Of a stretch of 10,700 bases of DNA, positions 5,962 through 10,700 are shown piece after piece. The notes below the pieces were generated by a model, which saw only the letters and a program-made list of their open reading frames with translations, did not search any database and was not told where the DNA came from. The DNA is from an uncultured Coprococcus sp. (GTDB lineage Bacteria > Bacillota > Clostridia > Lachnospirales > Lachnospiraceae). The stretch covers positions 1 to 10,700 of the forward strand of contig URJU01000067.1 in NCBI GenBank assembly GCA_900548315.1, given 5' to 3'. Made by a program: the position numbers and the translations under genes. Every line of letters begins with the position of its first letter. The stretch's first letter is position 1.

Positions 5962-7137
5962 TTATTTGCCGTCATCGAGTCTGTTCATAATCTCAAGACA
6001 CATTCTGCCGTTGTGGTATGGGCACTTCCACGGTTCAACTATAGGTCTGCCTACTCTAGGTGTTCCATCCGCATTCAGATCCCAGAACCACTCTGAACCA
6101 GGTCTCTTGTCTATGAAGTATTCTTTTATGTACTCCCAAACCATCTCGGCAGCCTTGTAATACTTCTCGTCGCCTGACTTCTGGTATGCATTTATAAATC
6201 CTACTATTGATTCTGCCTGAACCCACCATACTCTCACCGTGTATGGCACGCCCTTTTCACATTCTGTCAGGACTGAATGTCCATCGAAAGCAAGCTCATA
6301 TATCTGCTCTGCAAGGATATCTGTAATCTTTGTGATCTTCTCTGTGTACTCTGCCTCTCCAAGCACCTCGGTCGCCCTATCCAGGAGCCATGATGTCTCA
6401 ATGTCATGTCCGTATGAGTACAGATCGATCAGAGAGTTATAATCCTTATCAAAAAACACTTCCTGTCTCTTAAGCTCCGGATTGTATACCTTATCAGCAA
6501 ATACATCGAGCAGCCATTCCAGGCGCTCCTTTACCTTGGAATCCTTGGATACCTTATAAAGTTCTGTGTAAGCCTCAAGTGCATGGAGCAGTGTGTTCAT
6601 TGTTCTCTCTGCGAGAACACCATTCTCAGAAAGCTTATCATTTGACTCTGGCTTGAACTCTCTTGTAAATGCCTCGAGATAGCCACCTTCGTCAGTACAT
6701 TTCTCTTCTATTGTATGGAAAAGCTGCAGGGCCAGGTCCAAAGCTTCCGAATCACCGGAAGCTTCGTAATAGGCGGATAAGGCATATATACTAAATGCCT
6801 GATTGTAGGTGTGTTTTGTCGTATCTTTGGGTGAACCATCGTAATTCATGGACCAATATATTCCGCCATATTCCCTGTCTATACAATATTCTTTCAGAAA
6901 TTCATATCCATGAGCAGCCTCATCTAGAAGTTTCGGGTCCTTGAGTGCCTTATACGCACTTGCGAAGAACCAGGTAATTCTACTGTTAAGAATACACCCC
7001 TTCTCAGCCTTTTTATCAAGGTTGAGGTCGTAATCCATATACCCATAAAATCCGCCGTACTCATCATCCCTCAGGGCCTCCCAGAATGGGATGATAGCAT
7101 CTATTAATTCTTTTTGAATTTCATTTCTCATATTCAT
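5962..7137 (-). CDS. Cellobiose/mannobiose 2-epimerase (AGE family)
   Basis: This 391-residue (alpha/alpha)6-barrel protein of the N-acylglucosamine 2-epimerase family is predicted to invert C2 of the reducing-end sugar of beta-1,4-disaccharides. In this locus it would turn mannobiose into mannosyl-glucose for the downstream GH130. Visible conserved residues are R53 (NSRITW), H185 (NTLLHALEAY), H244 and E247 (YGHDIETSW), W304-W305 (VRVWWVQAE) and H375 (CPYHNGR). The three histidines fall at the positions expected for bacterial cellobiose 2-epimerases, and the length is normal. The cognate N-acetylglucosamine epimerases are less likely given the neighbours. Two starts are possible: ATG at 7137 lies only 3 bases after the weak GAGAG (7141-7145), while ATG at 7131 lies 9 bases after it and may be the real start, giving 389 residues. 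The permease gene ends 24 bp upstream, so the gene is in the same operon. Confidence 0.92.
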   Translation of the reverse strand: MNMRNEIQKELIDAIIPFWEALRDDEYGGFYGYMDYDLNLDKKAEKGCILNSRITWFFASAYKALKDPKLLDEAAHGYEFLKEYCIDREYGGIYWSMNYDGSPKDTTKHTYNQAFSIYALSAYYEASGDSEALDLALQLFHTIEEKCTDEGGYLEAFTREFKPESNDKLSENGVLAERTMNTLLHALEAYTELYKVSKDSKVKERLEWLLDVFADKVYNPELKRQEVFFDKDYNSLIDLYSYGHDIETSWLLDRATEVLGEAEYTEKITKITDILAEQIYELAFDGHSVLTECEKGVPYTVRVWWVQAESIVGFINAYQKSGDEKYYKAAEMVWEYIKEYFIDKRPGSEWFWDLNADGTPRVGRPIVEPWKCPYHNGRMCLEIMNRLDDGK

Positions 7138-7161
7138 GAACTCTCTTCTTCTAATAAATTA

Positions 7162-8046
7162 TTAACCCTTTACAGCACCCTGTGTAATACCACTGTAGAT
7201 CTGTTTCTGACAACAGATGAATACTATAAGTGCCGGTATGATCGATATGATAACACCTGCACATATCAGGTTGTACTGGCTGCCCATAGGTCCTACGAAC
7301 TTGTAAAGTGAGATAGCCATTGTCTTGATCTCCGGGCTTATGAGGTAAAGGTTTGCAGCGTAGTACTCGTTATAGATTACAACGCCTTTCAGTATACAAG
7401 CAGTAACGATAGCCGGCTTGAGAAGTGGAAGTATGATCTTCCAGTAAATAGTCCAGTACGATGCACCATCCACGATAGCTGACTCGTCAAGAGATACCGA
7501 TATGTTCTCCATAAACTGTATAAAGATGTAGATTGAGATAACATCTGTACCACAGCTCATGATGATGTAACCATATAAGTGATCTATGAATCTCAGATCA
7601 CCCATGATGTTGTAGACTGTAACCTGCATAGCAACTGCAGGGAGCAATGATGCCACAAGGAAAAGTGTTCTGATAAAGCCGTTTCCCGGGAACTTGAATC
7701 TGTTAAGCACATATGCAAGCTGTGTTCCTATTACTACTGACACAATGAGTACACATATCATAACTATGACTGAATTGATGAACGCACGTCCCATGTTGGC
7801 AGTTGTGAATGCCTTTACAAAGTTGCTGAAGTTCAGAAAGCTTTCAGGAAGTTCCATTACTGAAGTAGCCTTATACTCATCTGTTGTCTTGAAAGCTGTT
7901 GTAACACATGATATAAGAGGTACAACCGCACACAGCGAGAAGAATATGAGTACAAAGTACTTGAGGAAACCTCTTACATAATATCCAACGGTTCGTTTTT
8001 CTTTTATTGGTGCTATGCTTGGCACATCTGTCTTTCCTCTTGCCAT
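7162..8046 (-). CDS. Carbohydrate ABC transporter permease, MalG type
   Basis: This 294-residue inner-membrane permease is one half of the channel of a CUT1-family sugar importer. About six membrane segments are visible (roughly 26-52, 88-114, 123-147, 155-178, 208-232, 259-281). The cytoplasmic EAA loop that contacts the ATPase is at 188-210 (ESAIVDGASYWTIYWKIILP). The C-terminus KQIYSGITQGAVKG is the usual MalG-type ending. The start at 8046 lies one base after the stop of the partner permease, with GGGAGG at 8055-8060, suggesting translational coupling. No ATPase gene is present, so a shared MsmK/UgpC-type ATPase encoded elsewhere is inferred, as is common in Firmicutes. The substrate is inferred from the mannan genes downstream. 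Confidence 0.95.
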   Translation of the reverse strand: MARGKTDVPSIAPIKEKRTVGYYVRGFLKYFVLIFFSLCAVVPLISCVTTAFKTTDEYKATSVMELPESFLNFSNFVKAFTTANMGRAFINSVIVMICVLIVSVVIGTQLAYVLNRFKFPGNGFIRTLFLVASLLPAVAMQVTVYNIMGDLRFIDHLYGYIIMSCGTDVISIYIFIQFMENISVSLDESAIVDGASYWTIYWKIILPLLKPAIVTACILKGVVIYNEYYAANLYLISPEIKTMAISLYKFVGPMGSQYNLICAGVIISIIPALIVFICCQKQIYSGITQGAVKG

Positions 8047-8047
8047 G

Positions 8048-9079
8048 TTACTTGCCTCCCTTCGCAGAAACAGCCATCTGCTTCATGTATTTCTTGGTAT
8101 CTCTCTCCTGTTTCTTGCGGAGCTTCTTTGCCTTATAAGTCTCATCATCTGAGCTTGAATCCTTGAAGATGTACTCAAAGAACAGTTTCTGAAGCGCAGC
8201 ACATATAAGTATGATAAGGAGAAGTACAACGGCCATTGCTGAAGCAAGACCGACCTTCTGGCTTGTATGTGCTATCTTGTTCATGATGATGAAGTAAGTA
8301 CCTGTTCCATTTGCACCTGTTGTGATAACGAAAGGCTGCTCGAAAGCACTGAGTGATCCTGTTATTGCTAAAATTACATTTAATGTAACGATTGTCTTGA
8401 TACTTGGCAGTATGATATATCTAAACTGCTGGAATTTATTTGCACCATCAAGCTCTGCCGCCTCATAAAGTTCTGCATCTACCGACATGATAGCTCCAAT
8501 GAAGAGAACCATCATCTGTCCAAGGTATCTCCAGACCGAGGTTGAAACCAGTGTCCAGTTATTGACACTCTGGTCTTTGAGCCAGTATGGAAGGTTGTCT
8601 AAGCTAAATCCACACAACTGAAGGATTGAGTCAAACACGAATCCTCTTGTGAAGAAGAATTTGAAAATGAAACCTACAGCGATACCACTGATAAGATAAG
8701 GGAAGAAAATAAATCCCTTGAAAAGGTTACCACCTTTTACTCTGAAACTCAGAAGAGTTGCAAGGAAAAGTGCAAGCACTAACTGTACAAGTGCTCCTAC
8801 AATGTAATACAAACTGAGCTTTAATGCACCGAAACAGTCCTTTCTTGTGAACACGTCGATATAATTTGCTAATCCTACGAATTCTCTCTTTTCTACAGGC
8901 GTCGTATATTTCATCTTGTAGAAACTAAATTTAACCATCTCTCCGAATGGTATATATGTAAATACTAATAGCAAAAGCAATGGGATAATTGCGAAGGCTG
9001 CGCATATTATAACCTGCTGCCCCTTCCTGCTTGACGCCCATTTACCAAAGCCGGATTGTTTTTTGTTAGCCATACTCAT
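8048..9079 (-). CDS. Carbohydrate ABC transporter permease, MalF type
   Basis: This 343-residue membrane protein is the MalF-like partner of the downstream permease. About six membrane segments lie near 22-45, 86-112, 118-143, 178-200, 227-248 and 279-303. The EAA loop is at 206-225 (EAAELDGANKFQQFRYIILP), with conserved G212. Residues about 307-343 form an unusually charged, lysine-rich C-terminal tail predicted to be cytosolic. The start is uncertain by two codons: ATG at 9079 is close to AAGGCGG, while ATG at 9073 lies 7 bases from GGTGG and may be used. It is separated from the binding-protein gene by 148 bp containing hairpins, so its expression is likely lower than that of the binding protein. 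Confidence 0.95.
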   Translation of the reverse strand: MSMANKKQSGFGKWASSRKGQQVIICAAFAIIPLLLLLVFTYIPFGEMVKFSFYKMKYTTPVEKREFVGLANYIDVFTRKDCFGALKLSLYYIVGALVQLVLALFLATLLSFRVKGGNLFKGFIFFPYLISGIAVGFIFKFFFTRGFVFDSILQLCGFSLDNLPYWLKDQSVNNWTLVSTSVWRYLGQMMVLFIGAIMSVDAELYEAAELDGANKFQQFRYIILPSIKTIVTLNVILAITGSLSAFEQPFVITTGANGTGTYFIIMNKIAHTSQKVGLASAMAVVLLLIILICAALQKLFFEYIFKDSSSDDETYKAKKLRKKQERDTKKYMKQMAVSAKGGK

Positions 9080-9103
9080 TCCACCGCCTTTTTTATAATC
9101 ATG

Positions 9104-9197
9104 AGCTACACTGCTGGTAGCCTGTCATCAAATACTCGTTTGATGGCATTTTTCTCAAAATAAACCAGGGCGGGCAATCCCGCCCCGGTCTGTAGCT
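9104..9197 (-). promoter_or_regulatory. Nested inverted-repeat region between binding protein and permeases
   Basis: An outer 7-bp pair, AGCTACA (9104-9110) with TGTAGCT (9191-9197), encloses two hairpins: CATCAAA/TTTGATG (9126-9145) and the GC-rich stem at 9165-9188. The 9105-9109 segment GCTAC can instead pair with GTAGC at 9117-9121, so two mutually exclusive folds exist. On the plus strand the 9126-9145 hairpin is followed by GCATTTTT, a terminator-like shape for antisense transcripts. Structure is read from sequence; a switching role is only inferred. Confidence 0.45.
9157..9188 (-). terminator. Partial terminator / attenuator after the binding-protein gene
   Basis: On the minus strand CCGGGGCGGG (9188-9179) and CCCGCCCTGG (9174-9165) form a 10-bp GC-rich stem with an ATTG loop and one G-U pair, immediately followed by TTTATTTT (9164-9157). 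It lies about 40 bases after the stop of the solute-binding protein and before the permeases. In sugar ABC operons such a leaky terminator or 3'-stabilising stem commonly makes the binding protein more abundant than the permeases. Confidence 0.8.
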
Positions 9198-9227
9198 TAT
9201 TCTTACTTATTTATATTGAAATCTTTA

Positions 9228-10673
9228 TTACTTCTCAGTAACTTCGATTCCTAATGACTCCTGAGCATCTGACCACTTCTGGTTCCACTCAGCCATGATA
9301 TCGTCGAATGACATGTCGCCATTTGCAGCATGCTCGATGATGGCCTGGATCTTGTCGTTACCACCATTGCTTACGTTAAGCTCTGACTCTGAGTTGAGCT
9401 GGTTGAGGTAATCCTCCTCGCCCTCAAGAGCTGCCTCGTCTGCAACGAAGTCAACACCGTCGAATGAGATCTTTGACTCTGAACCAGGAACAAGTGCAAG
9501 TGAATCCTCGTTGTAAGCATATCCTGACTTCTCTGTCATCCACTTAACAAATACAAGAGCTGCCTGTTTCTCATCATCTGAAGCGTTTACGTTGATACCG
9601 TAGCAGTAATCTGCACCTGATGAAGCGTACTGCTTACCATTTACTGAGATAGGGAAAGGAATGTATCCTATATCGTCTGCGTTAGGTCCGCCTGCTTCCA
9701 TCTGTGGGTATGCCCATGAACCAAGTACCATACATCCGATCTCGCCGTTGTTGATCATTCCCTTACATGACTCCCAATCTGTTGTTGAGTAATCATCCTC
9801 TGTAAGTCCCTGTGATACTGCATCGTAAAGGATCTTATATACTGCATAAGCATGTGTATCGTCGCCATAGTTCTTGAATGGATCCTTTGTATGGGCTAAC
9901 TTCTGGTTCTTGTATGTAGCATCGCCTGTTGCTGTGATTGAGATATAATCATCCCAAGCTCCCATTGTCCAGCCTGCCGCATAGTTTGTGTAAAGTGGGA
10001 TGCACTTTGGATTCTTATCCTTGATTGCCTTGAGTGCCGCGATGAACTCCTCTGGTGTCTTAGGTACGTCTGTCACACCTGCATCAGCAAATACCTTCTT
10101 GTTGTATACGATACCCTGTGTTGTAGCTGCAAGAGGTACACCATATACCTGACCCTGATACAGCCATCTGTTTGAGTAATTTACAAGACTGCTCATTGTA
10201 TCATAATCGCCAAATGACATGAAGTATGTTGAAAGGTCTGCCATGTCAACTGCTGGGATACACATTACTGTCTCGTAGTTTCCTGACTGAAGATGTGTAA
10301 GAGCATCTTCTGCATAGTTTGTATCTGTGATGACATCAACCTTGATGTTTGGATACTCCTTGTTGAAGTCCTCAAGATACTGCTTCCAGTTCTTTCCGCC
10401 GTAGTCATCTGAGTCCATATCAGTTCTGTTGTTGTAGAACTTGATCTCTGCTGAAAGATCTGTGAAGTCTGTTCCTAACTGGATGTCTGCATATGACTTG
10501 ATTCCCTCAGCATCAGCTGTTGTGTCATCTGCTGAATCACTTCCTGTTGCCTCTGTGGCAGCCTTTGTTGCCTCTGTTGTGTCCTTGTTATCGCTGTCTG
10601 AGCCTCCACAACCTGCAAGTGATGCTGCCATAAGACCAGCCATTGCGATACATGCAATACGCTTTGATTTCAT
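9228..10673 (-). CDS. Extracellular sugar-binding lipoprotein of the ABC importer (family 1)
   Basis: This 481-residue lipoprotein captures the substrate outside the cell for the permeases encoded next. The N-terminus has KSKR, a hydrophobic stretch (6-20) and the lipobox LAGC with lipidated C22. Residues about 23-57 form a Thr/Ala/Ser/Asp-rich linker to the cell surface. The mature domain (about 70-475) has the family 1 solute-binding fold, with WKQYLEDFNKEYPNIKVDV at 96-114 and GIVYNKKVFADAGV at 187-200. Manno-oligosaccharides are the inferred ligand because the rest of the operon degrades them. The start at 10673 has AAGGAGGA (10681-10688), 7 bases upstream. It is the first visible gene of the operon; only about 20 bases of genomic sequence lie upstream, so the promoter and any operator are outside the window. 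Confidence 0.94.
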   Translation of the reverse strand: MKSKRIACIAMAGLMAASLAGCGGSDSDNKDTTEATKAATEATGSDSADDTTADAEGIKSYADIQLGTDFTDLSAEIKFYNNRTDMDSDDYGGKNWKQYLEDFNKEYPNIKVDVITDTNYAEDALTHLQSGNYETVMCIPAVDMADLSTYFMSFGDYDTMSSLVNYSNRWLYQGQVYGVPLAATTQGIVYNKKVFADAGVTDVPKTPEEFIAALKAIKDKNPKCIPLYTNYAAGWTMGAWDDYISITATGDATYKNQKLAHTKDPFKNYGDDTHAYAVYKILYDAVSQGLTEDDYSTTDWESCKGMINNGEIGCMVLGSWAYPQMEAGGPNADDIGYIPFPISVNGKQYASSGADYCYGINVNASDDEKQAALVFVKWMTEKSGYAYNEDSLALVPGSESKISFDGVDFVADEAALEGEEDYLNQLNSESELNVSNGGNDKIQAIIEHAANGDMSFDDIMAEWNQKWSDAQESLGIEVTEK

Positions 10674-10693
10674 AGTTTTGTCCTCCTTAAAAC

Positions 10694-10700
10694 CTGTCTC
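10694..10700. other. Probable adapter remnant at the right contig end
   Basis: The final seven bases, CTGTCTC, equal the first seven of the inverse complement of the Tn5 mosaic end (CTGTCTCTTATACACATCT). Seven bases could match by chance, but the full adapter at the other end makes trimming residue likely. Genomic sequence probably ends at 10693. Confidence 0.65.

Noticed and set aside
10475..10657. Minus-strand 60-codon frame inside the binding-protein gene
   Set aside because: It is an alternate-frame reading of the Thr/Ala-rich linker codons and produces a Gln-rich artefact.

Overview
The window is a metagenome-style contig from a low-to-moderate-GC Firmicute. Family Lachnospiraceae (Roseburia, Agathobacter, Coprococcus or Butyrivibrio-like) is the best guess. 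This rests on the gene set (beta-mannan phosphorolysis by two GH130 enzymes plus an AGE-family epimerase, and an ABC importer without its own ATPase), strong AAGGAGG ribosome binding sites, and the LacI-sensor/GGDEF fusion; no rRNA or other marker is present. The first 34 bases are an Illumina Nextera transposase adapter, and the last 7 bases match the start of its complement. Real genomic DNA therefore probably runs from about 35 to 10693.

All eight supported genes are on the minus strand, so the biological order runs from right to left. Genes 1-6 look like one beta-manno-oligosaccharide operon: a lipoprotein solute-binding protein (9228-10673), a terminator-like hairpin that may lower downstream expression, two sugar permeases (8048-9079, 7162-8046), a cellobiose/mannobiose 2-epimerase (5962-7137), a GH130 resembling 4-O-beta-mannosyl-glucose phosphorylase (4742-5920), and a GH130 resembling beta-1,4-manno-oligosaccharide phosphorylase (3587-4612). 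A 571-bp gene-free stretch follows (3016-3586), rich in inverted repeats. Then come mannose-6-phosphate isomerase manA (2068-3015) and a 657-residue protein joining a LacI-type sugar-sensing domain, with no DNA-binding domain, to a GGDEF diguanylate cyclase domain (56-2029).

Inferred pathway: the importer brings in manno-oligosaccharides. The oligosaccharide phosphorylase shortens them and releases mannose-1-phosphate. The epimerase converts the reducing-end mannose of mannobiose to glucose, and the mannosyl-glucose phosphorylase splits the product into mannose-1-phosphate and glucose. After a phosphomannomutase encoded elsewhere, ManA converts mannose-6-phosphate to fructose-6-phosphate. The last gene may link sugar sensing to c-di-GMP.

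The most unusual parts are the structured leader upstream of manA (a 30-bp imperfect stem enclosing a second hairpin, in which all mismatches become G-U pairs on the coding-strand RNA) and the HTH-less LacI-sensor/GGDEF protein. I see no tRNA, rRNA, CRISPR array, transposase or phage gene.
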